Positions 28,019 through 37,724 of a DNA stretch of 64,000 bases are shown one piece after another. The DNA is from Maricaulis sp. (GTDB taxonomy: Bacteria > Pseudomonadota > Alphaproteobacteria > Caulobacterales > Maricaulaceae): the NCBI RefSeq assembly GCF_015665295.1, contig NZ_JADFAJ010000018.1, forward strand, positions 1 through 64,000, written 5' to 3'. Position numbers and translations under genes: made by a program. Numbering within the stretch: the stretch's first letter is position 1; the number at the start of each line of letters is the position of its first letter. The notes below the pieces were generated by a model, which was not told the origin of the DNA, ran no database searches, and was given only the letters and a program-made list of their open reading frames with translations.

Positions 28019-28780
28019 ATGATCCGTTTCATCGTGCTCCTTGCCCTGTTTGTCCTGTCCGCGCCGGTCCAGGCCGATCGTGCCGCCGCCGAGGCGGCCT
28101 ACCGCGAAGGTGCCTGGGAGCGCGCCGCGAATGAAGCGCAACGCCTTGAGACCGCAGACGGTTATGCCTTCGCGGCCGGAGCCTTGCTGGCCAGGTTGAT
28201 GGTCGAGGATGCCGGCGTCGATCGCGAAGCGCTTGCCGAGCGTGCCATCGACCTTGCCGAATACGCCCTGCACCTGGACGAGGATCATCTTGAAGCGCGC
28301 CTCCGGCTCGCTGCTGCCCTCGGTTTCCGCGGCCGCTACATGAGCGGCTGGCGCGCCTATCTGACCCGGCTGCCGCAGCGCGGCCGCGACCTGCTCGAAG
28401 AAGTCGTCGCCCGCCAGCCCGACAATGCCTGGGCGCTCGGCATGCTGGGCGCATGGCATCTCGAGGTCGCGCGTCGCGGCGGCTCGCGCGGTCTGCGCGC
28501 CCTCGATGCTTCGGTGGAAGCCGGAATGGGCTATTACTCGCAGGCGATCGCCCTTGATCCGGGCAGTCCCGCTCCGCGCTATTTCGAAGCGCTCGGACTG
28601 GCCGCGCTCGATGAGCCGGCCTATGACATGCGCATCCGTGAACTGGTTGAAACCGGGCGCCAATTGCCGCCGCGCGATGCATTCGAGACCGCTATCCTGG
28701 GCGAGCTGGACGAGTTTGCGTCCCGCCTTCACGACCGGCGGGCGGCGGCAGCCTGGGCCGACTCGCGCCTCCAGCGGTGA
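28019..28780 (+). CDS. Secreted TPR-like hypothetical protein
   Basis: Signal peptide MIRFIVLLALFVLSAPVQA; repeated TPR-like helices. Confidence 0.7.
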   Translation: MIRFIVLLALFVLSAPVQADRAAAEAAYREGAWERAANEAQRLETADGYAFAAGALLARLMVEDAGVDREALAERAIDLAEYALHLDEDHLEARLRLAAALGFRGRYMSGWRAYLTRLPQRGRDLLEEVVARQPDNAWALGMLGAWHLEVARRGGSRGLRALDASVEAGMGYYSQAIALDPGSPAPRYFEALGLAALDEPAYDMRIRELVETGRQLPPRDAFETAILGELDEFASRLHDRRAAAAWADSRLQR

Positions 28781-28787
28781 TCTGCGC

Positions 28788-29414
28788 TTACTGGCTGACC
28801 CAGACGATACGGGCGATCCAGGCAATATGGGTCAGCGGCAGGGTGATGCATGGGCGCAGCGGGTCGAGTGGCGTCAGGCGGACCCCCTGCACGGTCTTCT
28901 CGGCCAGCGTCCAGGCGGCCCGGCTTCCGTCGCGCCGCTGGATGATGACACGGTCGCCGACCCGCGTCGGCGCCTCATGTGACACCACGAGCCGGTCGCC
29001 GGGTCGATAGACTGGCAGCATCGTCTCGTCCTGGACCGTCAGGGCATAGGCTTCCCCCGGGGCAAGGCCGGGAAAGGGAATGGCCTCCCAGTCGGCGCCG
29101 ACCGGAAGGCCCGCCGCGTCGAAGGGGTCGCTGGTCCCGCCATCCGCCAGCCCGCGCGAGGGCAGGGCGGACGTTCGTGGCTGGCCGCTGATCAGGCCGG
29201 CAAAATCATCGAAACCCAGATTGGCAGCGGCCAGGGCCTTGGCGATGCTTTCGGTCGATGGCCAGCGCGCCTTCTTGCCGTCGGCGGAAACTCTTTTGGA
29301 CGGGTTGAAGGTGGTTGAATCAAGGCCCGCGCGACGGGCCAATCCGGACGGGCTGGTCTGCGCGTGCCGGGCAAGGCGGTCGATCCCGCGCCAGATGTCC
29401 TCATGGGTCAGCAT
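28788..29414 (-). CDS. S24/LexA-like HTH regulator, catalytic Ser position substituted
   Basis: N-terminal HTH; C-terminal LTVQDETMLPVYRPGDRLVVSHEAPTRVGDRVIIQRRDG resembling the S24 fold. Confidence 0.75.
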   Translation of the reverse strand: MLTHEDIWRGIDRLARHAQTSPSGLARRAGLDSTTFNPSKRVSADGKKARWPSTESIAKALAAANLGFDDFAGLISGQPRTSALPSRGLADGGTSDPFDAAGLPVGADWEAIPFPGLAPGEAYALTVQDETMLPVYRPGDRLVVSHEAPTRVGDRVIIQRRDGSRAAWTLAEKTVQGVRLTPLDPLRPCITLPLTHIAWIARIVWVSQ

Positions 29415-29496
29415 GGGCGAGAAACGCTATAGGAAAATTGTCCCATGCGCGAGTCGCGTGCTTGCCCGAATCCGCCCCCGGGGCTAGTGGGTGCCC

Positions 29497-29856
29497 ATGA
29501 CCACACGAACCGCATATCGACTGGCCACCATTGATCGCTGGTCGCAGGTGATGGCCGAGGGCCGCTTCACCGGTGATCCGCATGATGTCGCCGACGGTTT
29601 CATCCACCTGTCGGCTGCCGACCAGGTCGAGGGAACCTTGATCAAGCATTATGACAGCCATGAGCGCCTGCTTCTCGTCGAGATCGACCTTGAGGCGCTG
29701 GGTGGCAGCGTGAAATGGGAGAAATCCCGGGGCGGCGCGCTCTTTCCGCATGTCTATGGCGCGATACCGGCCAGCGTCGTGCGGGGCATCCGGCATGTCC
29801 GTCGCAATGAGGAGGGTGACTGGATCCTCCCGTCCGATCTGGAGAGCCGCTCATGA
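29497..29856 (+). CDS. DUF952 family protein
   Basis: AYRLATIDRWSQVMAEGRFTGDPHDVADGFIHLSAADQVEGTLIKHY. Confidence 0.88.
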   Translation: MTTRTAYRLATIDRWSQVMAEGRFTGDPHDVADGFIHLSAADQVEGTLIKHYDSHERLLLVEIDLEALGGSVKWEKSRGGALFPHVYGAIPASVVRGIRHVRRNEEGDWILPSDLESRS

Positions 29857-30884
29857 TCCATGATCTCGCCACCCGGCTTCTGCACGCCTTCGAGCCGGAG
29901 ACTGCCCACCGGCTGGGTCTCCTCGGACTCAAGGCCGGTCTCGGACCCCGTCAGCTGCGCCGCGATCCGGCGATACTCAAGACGTCGCTGGCGGGCCTCG
30001 ATCTGCCGAATCCGGTGGGACTCGCTGCCGGCTTCGACAAGAATGCCGAAGCGCCGGATGCGCTGCTTGCAGCCGGTTTCGGCTTTGTTGAATGCGGCGC
30101 GGTGACACCGCGCAGCCAGGACGGCAAGCCACGTCCGCGCATTTTCCGGCTGGCCGAGGATCGCGCCGTCATCAACCGCATGGGATTCCCCAATCAGGGG
30201 CTCGACGTCTTCCGGGCGCGGCTGGAGAAACGCGCTGGGCGACCGGGTATCGTCGGCGTCAATCTCGGGGCCAATCTGGACAGTGAGGACCGCGTCAGCG
30301 ATTACGTCACCTGTCTGGCCGCGCTGCAGGACCTGGCGCAATTCTTCACGGTCAATGTCTCCTCGCCCAACACGCCCGGCCTGCGCACGCTGCAATCCTC
30401 CAGTGCACTCGATGACTTGCTGACGGCTGTCGCGGCGGTTGGAGCCAAGGCTCCGGTCTTCCTGAAGATTGCGCCGGATATCGATGACGCCGAAGCCGAT
30501 GTGATGGTGTCGGCGATCACCCGCCACAAGCTGGATGGCATCATTATCTCCAACACCACCCTGACCCGGCCGGAAAGTCTTGTCAGCGGCCATATGGGCG
30601 AGGGGGGCGGCTTGTCCGGCCCGCCGATCTTCGCGCGCTCGACCGAGCTGGTCCGTGTCTTCCGCAAGGCGGCCGGACCGGAGATGGCGATCATTGGCGT
30701 CGGTGGCATCGCCTGTGCCGATACTGCCTACGCCAAGATCCGCGCCGGCGCCAATGCGATCCAGCTTTATACCGGCCTGATCTATGAGGGGCCCGGTCTG
30801 GTCCAGCGGATCAAGCGCGGACTCGCCGAGCGGCTTCAGGTGGACGGGTTCGCGTCGGTCGGCGAGGCTGTCGGCGTCGAGTGA
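29853..30884 (+). CDS. pyrD: Dihydroorotate dehydrogenase (quinone)
   Basis: NPVGLAAGFDKNAEAPDALLAAGFGFVECGAVTPRSQDGKPRPRIFRL; SSPNTPGLR; IGVGGI. Confidence 0.96.
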   Translation: MIHDLATRLLHAFEPETAHRLGLLGLKAGLGPRQLRRDPAILKTSLAGLDLPNPVGLAAGFDKNAEAPDALLAAGFGFVECGAVTPRSQDGKPRPRIFRLAEDRAVINRMGFPNQGLDVFRARLEKRAGRPGIVGVNLGANLDSEDRVSDYVTCLAALQDLAQFFTVNVSSPNTPGLRTLQSSSALDDLLTAVAAVGAKAPVFLKIAPDIDDAEADVMVSAITRHKLDGIIISNTTLTRPESLVSGHMGEGGGLSGPPIFARSTELVRVFRKAAGPEMAIIGVGGIACADTAYAKIRAGANAIQLYTGLIYEGPGLVQRIKRGLAERLQVDGFASVGEAVGVE

Positions 30885-32203
30885 AGCCGGTGCTCGAGCG
30901 CCGGATAGGCGCTCATCAGGGTCGCGGCGCGAGCCAGGTAGAAGATCAGGAAAGCCGCCCAGACGCCGTGATTGGCGTAGAGGGGTGACAGGATCGCGTC
31001 GGCGGCAAGATAGACCGCGACGGCGACCAGTCCGGCATTGCGCAGTATCTTGCCACTTGTCGTGCCGATGAAGATGCCATCCATCAACCAGGCTGGCGCG
31101 CCCAGCAGCGGCACCACGGCGCACCAGGGCAGGTAGGCGATCGCCGCGGCGCGGGCTTCGGGGTCTTCGATGAGCGCGGTCAGGGCGGTCGGGCCGAACA
31201 GCCAGGTCGCGATTGCAAAGGCGCCGCCGGCCAGCAGCATGGGTTCGCCCGTCAACAGGACCGAGCGCCGCAGATCGGTCACCGAGCGTCGACCGAAGGC
31301 GCGTCCCGCCTCGGTCTCGGCCACGAAGGCGAAGGCATCAAGGACGAAGGCCCAGACCGAGATGACCTGCAGCAGGACGTGATTGCCGGCCAGCGCTGCC
31401 GTGCCCTGCCGGGCGCCGGCATTGGCGAACCAGGTAAAGCCGATCACCAGGCACCAGGTCCGGATCATCAGGTTCACATTGACCTGGAACAATTCGCGGA
31501 TGGCGGCGGGATCTAGCAGGCGGGCACGGTCAAGAACGCCGTCGGCCCAGCCCTCCTGGCGGCGCAGCGTATCAGCCATGAAGGCCAGTCCGACCAGGAG
31601 TGCGACCCATTCGGCGATTGCGGTCGCGGCGCCAACCCCGCCCGGTCCAAGACCCAGCCCGAGCACGAACCACAGATCAAGGGCGATATTGACCAGGCTG
31701 AAGACGACATAGATGGCGAGCGTCGCGGCATTGCGTCCCAGTCCGATCAGCCAGCCCGAGAGCGCAAAGCAGGCCAGGGCGGCCGGTGCCCCCCAGGCGC
31801 GGGCGAGGAGGTAGTCGGCGCCCTTGTCCTCGACGCGGGCCTCGCCCTGCAGGAGGGCAAAGCCGCCCAGTGCGATCAGGTCGCGAAGCAGGAAGATGGC
31901 CAGCCCGAAGGCGGCGGCTATCGCGAGGGCTCTCAGCAGGATGCGCTGGGTCTCGGCGCGCTCTCCGGCCCCGTCCGCCTGGGCAGTCAGGCCGGTTGTG
32001 CCCATGCGCAGGAAGTAGAAGCTCCAGTAGAAGACCGAGAACAGCGCGCCGCCCAGCGCCACGCCGCCGAGGTCAGCCTTGTCGCCGGACAGGCCGAGCA
32101 CGAAGGTGTCGGCGACTCCGGCGAGCGGGACGGCAGCATTGGCAAAGACGAGGGGCCAGGCACGCTTGATGACGTCGAGCCGGGTCAGGGACGGAACAGA
32201 CAT
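30836..32203 (-). CDS. MATE-family efflux transporter
   Basis: 12 hydrophobic segments; WPLVFANAAVPLAGVADTFVLG; overlaps pyrD 3' end by 49 nt. Confidence 0.9.
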   Translation of the reverse strand: MSVPSLTRLDVIKRAWPLVFANAAVPLAGVADTFVLGLSGDKADLGGVALGGALFSVFYWSFYFLRMGTTGLTAQADGAGERAETQRILLRALAIAAAFGLAIFLLRDLIALGGFALLQGEARVEDKGADYLLARAWGAPAALACFALSGWLIGLGRNAATLAIYVVFSLVNIALDLWFVLGLGLGPGGVGAATAIAEWVALLVGLAFMADTLRRQEGWADGVLDRARLLDPAAIRELFQVNVNLMIRTWCLVIGFTWFANAGARQGTAALAGNHVLLQVISVWAFVLDAFAFVAETEAGRAFGRRSVTDLRRSVLLTGEPMLLAGGAFAIATWLFGPTALTALIEDPEARAAAIAYLPWCAVVPLLGAPAWLMDGIFIGTTSGKILRNAGLVAVAVYLAADAILSPLYANHGVWAAFLIFYLARAATLMSAYPALEHRLHSTPTASPTDANPST

Positions 32204-32250
32204 GTCCCGCACCTAGCCCGGCCCGCCGAGGCAGGCAATAGACGAACAGG

Positions 32251-32595
32251 TCAGCCCTGATCCGTCGTCGAGGCTTCGGCCAGGGTCAGCGCGCGCGAGC
32301 GATGCAGCTCGAGCTGGTCGAGGGCGCGAGCGGTGGAATCGCGGATGCAGGCGGTGAGCGCCACAGGACGCAACAGGTCGCCCAGCAATTGCGCCCGGCA
32401 GACATTGCGGGCCGCGGTCTCAATCCGCCCGCGCAGGCTCTGATAGCGCGCCGGATCGGTCAGGTCCGCAGCTTCAAAGGGGATCTCGGCCAGGGTGTGC
32501 GCCGGCGGTTCGGCAGCGCTGTTGCCTGCCGGTCCGGCCAGGGCTGTTGCCAGGGCGAACAGGCCGACGGTGGGGACGAAAATGGGGTGTCTCAT
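32251..32595 (-). CDS. UrcA-family secreted protein
   Basis: Signal peptide; DLTDPARYQSLRGRIETAARNVCRAQ...ACIRDSTARALDQL. Confidence 0.8.
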   Translation of the reverse strand: MRHPIFVPTVGLFALATALAGPAGNSAAEPPAHTLAEIPFEAADLTDPARYQSLRGRIETAARNVCRAQLLGDLLRPVALTACIRDSTARALDQLELHRSRALTLAEASTTDQG

Positions 32596-32743
32596 GGTGT
32601 TCTCCAGGATGGGCTCCTGCATCATGCAAACATGCATGGCGCGGCGGGTCTTATTTGGTAAGGCCTGATCGGGAGTCCATAGGGAGAGTGCCAAGTTAGA
32701 TCTTGGGCATCAATACAAAAATGTATAGTGACGGGATCGACTG

Positions 32744-33112
32744 TCAGTCCGAGCGGGCGCAGACATCGTCACGGCAGGTCTGCCGGGGCCGGTAAGGCGC
32801 GATCAGGCGATAGACGCGGTCAAGCGGGATGCGGATCCAGGCCGGTCGCGTCAGCCATGCCAGCCAACCCCATCCCGGTGTCCGCTCCCAGATCGCCAGG
32901 AAGGCCGCCCAGCCATCGACCACAAGCCCGTCGGGCAATCGGACATGCAGGCTGGCGAGTGCCGCGTCACGATCAACATCGCCCGGCATGTCGCCATTGC
33001 AATCGTGGAGCTGGATGAGATCCGGGGCGCGCCGCACATAGCCGGCCATCTCGTGTCGGCAGATCGGGCAGAGCCCGTCATAATAGGCGGTAACGGCATT
33101 GGTGTGTGTCAT
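32744..33112 (-). CDS. DCC-family (DUF393) thiol-disulfide oxidoreductase-like protein
   Basis: AYYDGLCPICRHEMAGYVRR...VDGWAAFLAIWERTPGWGWL. Confidence 0.85.
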   Translation of the reverse strand: MTHTNAVTAYYDGLCPICRHEMAGYVRRAPDLIQLHDCNGDMPGDVDRDAALASLHVRLPDGLVVDGWAAFLAIWERTPGWGWLAWLTRPAWIRIPLDRVYRLIAPYRPRQTCRDDVCARSD

Positions 33113-33210
33113 GCGGCCAGATTGCACCCTGTGCGCCCGTTGCGCGAGAGGGCACAGCGTCGCAGGCGACCGCGCCAGCCCCCGGGGCGGCCGCCTGGAA
33201 GCCTGGTCGT

Positions 33211-33531
33211 TTACTGCGCGCTGATCACGACCGCTACGTCGCGGCTGTTGACTTCGGCGTGCTGGCGATTGAGCTGGGACATCGCGTCCGAGAAAGTCGC
33301 ATCGAAACACGCTTCGCGGACACGGATGGCAACGATGCCGTGCAGGCCGTGCGGCCGGCAAACCCGTTCGGTGGCTTCGCGGATACGGTTCTCGACCGAA
33401 GTCCATCCTGCTTCACTTTCAAGGTCTGCGGTATGAAAGTGAATGACCTGGCTGGGCGCATTGTCGGCACTGACAGCAATCGGTGTCAGGCTCAGGCTCG
33501 CAGCGATTGCGGCCATGGATGTGATAAGCAT
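33211..33531 (-). CDS. UrcA-family secreted protein
   Basis: Signal peptide; SEAGWTSVENRIREATERVCRPHG...ACFDATFSDAMSQLNRQHA. Confidence 0.8.
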   Translation of the reverse strand: MLITSMAAIAASLSLTPIAVSADNAPSQVIHFHTADLESEAGWTSVENRIREATERVCRPHGLHGIVAIRVREACFDATFSDAMSQLNRQHAEVNSRDVAVVISAQ

Positions 33532-33745
33532 GGGGCTGTCTCCTCAGGCGTGGCCGGTCACCCCTCTGTGACCTGTCACCACGACATCAAGACTGCCCGT
33601 CGCCGACTCTCTGCGCCCTGACCGGCTCAGTAAACCTTTGAGAGAATTCGGTTAGAAAATGTCGCGCTTGTAAGGGCGAGGTAAGCCTGATTCAGGTTTG
33701 CGCGACGAATGGGAGCGTTTCGGATCCCAACGACACCCGTCCGGC

Positions 33746-34171
33746 TCACAGTGCCTCGGAACTGCCCTGCGCCGGCGTAATCAGGAAATGCCCGTGCAGG
33801 GTCGCAACCGGGGCATCAATCCGGTTTTGCCAGGCTTCGACGCGGACATTGGCGACGCGGCGACCGGAGCGCGCGACGACGGCCCGCGCATAGACATCCT
33901 GGGCCCGCGCCGGACGCAGATAGTCAATGGCCACATCGATCGGCTTGGGCAGGCGTTCGAGCGGCTGGCTGGCGAGCAATGAGGCCGAGGCCACGATTTC
34001 AAGGAAGGCGCCGACGGCACCGCCATGCAGGGCCGGGATCAGCGGATTGCCAACAAGGTGGTCGGCAAAGGGCAGGACGCCGGTCAACTCATTGCCCCGG
34101 CGGTCAAGCCGGACGCCGAAGCGGGCCACATAGGGCGCCGCCATGAGGGTTTCGAGCAGAACCGGATTCAT
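33746..34171 (-). CDS. PaaI-like hotdog thioesterase
   Basis: LVGNPLIPALHGGAVGAFLEIVASASL...IDYLRPARAQDVYARA. Confidence 0.88.
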   Translation of the reverse strand: MNPVLLETLMAAPYVARFGVRLDRRGNELTGVLPFADHLVGNPLIPALHGGAVGAFLEIVASASLLASQPLERLPKPIDVAIDYLRPARAQDVYARAVVARSGRRVANVRVEAWQNRIDAPVATLHGHFLITPAQGSSEAL

Positions 34172-34656
34172 TCCATCCGCCCTTCGGTATAGGCGCGACG
34201 GGCACGTTCCTGTGCCGCCTTGGAGGCCTTGGTGATCATGAAGGCGGCCTGGGCGATGGCGACCGGGTCGTCCGGATCGCCATCATGGGCCGTGGCCCGG
34301 ACAAAAGCGACGAGGCCGTGTGATTTGAGGCAGCTGGCCTCGGCGGTGACATCCAGGCCCGGCCTGGCCGGTCGCAGATAGTCGATCCGCAGATCGAGCG
34401 TCGCGGGTGTGTCCTTGGCACCGAAACCGGCAAAGGCCGCCATGCCGCAGGCATGGTCGAGCAGGGCGGTTATCACGCCGCCATGCAGTGTTCCGGCATC
34501 CGGGTCACCGACCAGGCTTTCATCATAGCGCGCGCCCATCACCGCCCGTCCGGGTGTCAGGGCCTTGAGCGACAGGCCCAGCGCGACGGCATGCGGCGAA
34601 CCGTCCACGATCAGCGGAGCGATGGAATCGAGGCGGGACTGTATGTCGTCGGTCAT
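34168..34656 (-). CDS. PaaI-like hotdog thioesterase
   Basis: GTLHGGVITALLDHACGMAAF...LDLRIDYLRPARPGLDVTAEA; ATGA overlap with next gene. Confidence 0.88.
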   Translation of the reverse strand: MTDDIQSRLDSIAPLIVDGSPHAVALGLSLKALTPGRAVMGARYDESLVGDPDAGTLHGGVITALLDHACGMAAFAGFGAKDTPATLDLRIDYLRPARPGLDVTAEASCLKSHGLVAFVRATAHDGDPDDPVAIAQAAFMITKASKAAQERARRAYTEGRME

Positions 34657-34716
34657 GGCGATCCTGCGGGTCTGGACAGACTTGATAAGCCAGCCCGGCC
34701 CGTCCCGGAAGCCGCC

Positions 34717-35550
34717 TTAGCGGCGCCCCATGCGCTTGGCGACGACCTGTTCGAGGCCGGACACGACCGGTTCACGCAACGGATTGCCGTCCTCAGCCAT
34801 GCGGGCGAGCTGAGCGAGGGCGGCGCGGTGCATCTCGACGACCTCGGCTTCGACTGCCGTATATTCGTGCACTGCCGTGATAAAGCGCTGCAGGGAGCGG
34901 CCGACGCGAATGGCCAGCCGGTCCCCGGTGAGTTGCGTTTCGTGGGACAGTGCAATCGCGGCGGCGCGGGCGGCGGCCAGGGGCGTCGTCAGGTCGTCGG
35001 CAACGTCGGCCATGCGCTTGTAGGCCGGACCATGTGCCTTGCGCGGACGTCTTCGGCGGTCGGGTCCGGTGAACCGCGATGCGCTGATGAAGGCACGTGG
35101 CTGGGCGTGGAGTGACCGCAGCCGGTCCTGCAGCGTCACAGGGGCGATCGGTGTGATCAGGAACTCGGAAACCCCGGCATCACGCGCCCGCTCGATTTCC
35201 CGCCGCGAGCGCGGTTGGGAAATCAGGACAATCGGTGTGTCGCGGTAGGGGGCATTTTCGGTCTCGCGGATCGACCGCACGAGTTTCAGGCGGTCTTCCG
35301 CCGGATCGTCATGCTCGTGCCAGTCCGCAATGATGACACTCGGCGTCCGTTCGCCAATCTGGGCCATCGCGGCGTCGCCACGTTTGGCGATCATGACGTT
35401 TTCGGCGCCACCATCCCGCAGGAGGCCGATCAGCATATTGCGCAGGAAGCCGTTCGACTCAAGCAGCAGCGGGGCTCCGCTGCAGGCCTGGAAGTCGGTG
35501 GCGGGCATGGTCGTGGCCGCACTTGACGGGTTTCGCACAAGGGATGTCAT
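34717..35550 (-). CDS. Receiver-domain response regulator with C-terminal extension
   Basis: LLLESNGFLRNMLIGLLRDGGAENV...VIIADWHE...IVLISQPRSRREIERARDAGVSEFLITPI. Confidence 0.8.
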   Translation of the reverse strand: MTSLVRNPSSAATTMPATDFQACSGAPLLLESNGFLRNMLIGLLRDGGAENVMIAKRGDAAMAQIGERTPSVIIADWHEHDDPAEDRLKLVRSIRETENAPYRDTPIVLISQPRSRREIERARDAGVSEFLITPIAPVTLQDRLRSLHAQPRAFISASRFTGPDRRRRPRKAHGPAYKRMADVADDLTTPLAAARAAAIALSHETQLTGDRLAIRVGRSLQRFITAVHEYTAVEAEVVEMHRAALAQLARMAEDGNPLREPVVSGLEQVVAKRMGRR

Positions 35551-35624
35551 GCCAATCCCGTAACCCATCTTCCTTGCCAACCGGCAAAGGAGGATAGTTA
35601 ACGAAAGCGGAATGTCGGCCGGAC

Positions 35625-35945
35625 TCAGTTGCGCCGCAGGGCACCGAGGACCCGGAACACGATCCAGATCGGAATGACCAGGATGGCGCCGAGCAGGAAG
35701 TATTCGATCGCCCAGCCCACCGAATGGGTCAGGAAATCGATGAACCGTCCCCAGGATTCCGCAATGGTCCCGAAAAAGTCGACCCAGAGCCGGCGTGGAT
35801 TGACGTGGAAGGCGGCCAGGACAAAGCCGGCCAGGACACACAGGACCACGACGCGGATGATGTCGGTCGAGCCGACCCGGATCAGGCGCTGGACGAATGT
35901 GGTGCGGCCGGTGGGGCGGCTGCTCGATGTATCGCGATCTGTCAT
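35625..35945 (-). CDS. Small two-TM conserved hypothetical (DUF6460-like)
   Basis: 106 aa, two TM segments, WVDFFGTIAESWGRFIDFLTHSVGWAIEYFLLGAILVIPIW. Confidence 0.7.
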   Translation of the reverse strand: MTDRDTSSSRPTGRTTFVQRLIRVGSTDIIRVVVLCVLAGFVLAAFHVNPRRLWVDFFGTIAESWGRFIDFLTHSVGWAIEYFLLGAILVIPIWIVFRVLGALRRN

Positions 35946-36005
35946 GCGGTCAGCTTACCCCCAAATGCGGCGCAATCGGGGCCGCAGCCCCGATGCCCGT
36001 GCGGA

Positions 36006-36836
36006 TCAGCCCTTGCGGGCGATATTGACGCGATGCGGGTAGGGAATGGAGATGCCGTTCTTGTCAAAGGCCTCTTTGACATTCTTCATCGCATCGAAAT
36101 GCACGCCCCAGTAATCACCGGTATTGCACCAGGCGCGGGTCACGATATCGACCGAGCTTTCGCCGTGGGCCTTGACCGCGGTGAAGACCGCCGGGTCGGA
36201 ATGGACCCGCTCGTCGGCGCCGATCGTGTCGCTGATCACCTGCATCGCCTTGGAAATGTCATCGCCATAATCGATCGAAAAGACAAGATCGACGCGGCGG
36301 GTCGGATTGGCGGAATAATTGGTGATCGTGTCACCCCAGGACTTGCCGTTGGGGATGATGATTTTCTTGTTGTCACCGGTCGCCAGCACCGTCGTGAAAA
36401 GTGTGATTTCCTGGACTGCGCCGGACGTGCCCGCCAGTTCCACCCAGTCGCCGAGACGATAGGGGCGGAACAGGATCAGCATGACGCCGGCGGCGAGGTT
36501 GGACAGCGTGCCCTGCAGGGCCAGACCGATCGCCAGCGAAGCCGCGCCGAGTGTTGCGACGAAGCTGGTCGTGGGAATGCCGAATGTGCCGAGCATGGCG
36601 ATGACGACCATCGCCATGATGCCGTAATAGGCCAGTGATCCGAAAAAGCTGCCCAGCGTGTCGTCCATGCGCTCGCTCTTGAGCACGGCATTGCGGATCG
36701 CCTTGCGAACCGAGCCGGCAATCGCCAGGCCGACGATGAGAATGATGGCGGCGAGCACGACATTGGTGCTGGCTGCAATACCGGTCTCGACCAGGGTCGC
36801 GAGCGTTTCCGGATTCATGAGGTCTTCGGGATTCAT
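36006..36836 (-). CDS. MscS-family mechanosensitive channel
   Basis: TM3-like ASLAIGLALQGTLSNLAAGVMLILFRPYRLGDWVEL; beta domain IIIPNGKSWGDTITNYSANPTRRVDLVFSI. Confidence 0.95.
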   Translation of the reverse strand: MNPEDLMNPETLATLVETGIAASTNVVLAAIILIVGLAIAGSVRKAIRNAVLKSERMDDTLGSFFGSLAYYGIMAMVVIAMLGTFGIPTTSFVATLGAASLAIGLALQGTLSNLAAGVMLILFRPYRLGDWVELAGTSGAVQEITLFTTVLATGDNKKIIIPNGKSWGDTITNYSANPTRRVDLVFSIDYGDDISKAMQVISDTIGADERVHSDPAVFTAVKAHGESSVDIVTRAWCNTGDYWGVHFDAMKNVKEAFDKNGISIPYPHRVNIARKG

Positions 36837-36911
36837 GGCTTGCCCCCCTTGGCATTCAGTCCTGAAAATCTCCCTAGCACCCTTCTCCCGGCAAGGGAAA
36901 GCGCGTTTTGA

Positions 36912-37643
36912 TCAGCCGTCGCCACGCTCTGCGGTGCTGGGCTGCGTACCGCGCACGATGTCGATTTTCTGCCAGATCTTGGCCGACATGTTGGAGGTCA
37001 GGCTCTCAATGTCATTGACCGCGGCGATCACGACGGGATCGCGCGAGCTTTGGGCGTAAAGCGCGGCAATCTTGCCCGCCAGGCTGAGCGCCTCCGCGCA
37101 ATAATCGAGATAGCGGCCCAACTCGAACTCGGTCATGGCCCGCTCGGGCGAGGCGGCAGTGCGCGGCCCCAGACGCAGCAGCGCTGTCGGATCCTTGGTC
37201 AGCTGGTGCATGTCGATGACATGGGCGATCGAGCGCAATTCGTGCAGGTCATCCAGCGCTAGCGAGCGCTTCAGGCGTTCCTCGACCCGGGTCAGGGTAA
37301 AGATCGCGACGGCTGCCAGAATGACGATGTTCAACCCGGCTTCGACGCCTTCGAATACGGTGAAGACGTCAGCCTGCCCGCTGTTGACCTGGGCCCAGGC
37401 GAATACCTGGGTGCCGACGTAGACCAGGCCCGCAAGCGCGAGCAGGACCGCGAGCAGCGTACCGCTGCGCAGGAGAAAATAGGGACGGGACAGTCGCTGG
37501 CTGCGCCGACGGTCACGCTTGGCGAGGCCGATCAGCTCGTCGATGACATTATTGAGGCTGGCGCTGGCGAAACGGTCACGGCATCGCGCCGCGAGGCGTT
37601 CCAGCGTGGCCACAATATGATCCGAACTGAGTTGCCTGAACAC
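36912..37643 (-). CDS. Hypothetical membrane protein
   Basis: Two TM segments; no family recognised. Confidence 0.65.
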   Translation of the reverse strand: MFRQLSSDHIVATLERLAARCRDRFASASLNNVIDELIGLAKRDRRRSQRLSRPYFLLRSGTLLAVLLALAGLVYVGTQVFAWAQVNSGQADVFTVFEGVEAGLNIVILAAVAIFTLTRVEERLKRSLALDDLHELRSIAHVIDMHQLTKDPTALLRLGPRTAASPERAMTEFELGRYLDYCAEALSLAGKIAALYAQSSRDPVVIAAVNDIESLTSNMSAKIWQKIDIVRGTQPSTAERGDG

Positions 37644-37724
37644 GACGCCCCCCCTGCGCGCGGCCTCTCATCGGCAGGCAGCAACCCAGTCCTAGCCCGG
37701 ACAGGCCGGACCTGTCACGCCGGT

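Noticed and set aside
33746-34656. Tandem PaaI-like thioesterases as a novel pair
   Set aside because: Tandem hotdog thioesterase duplicates are common in alphaproteobacteria; nothing unusual in sequence.
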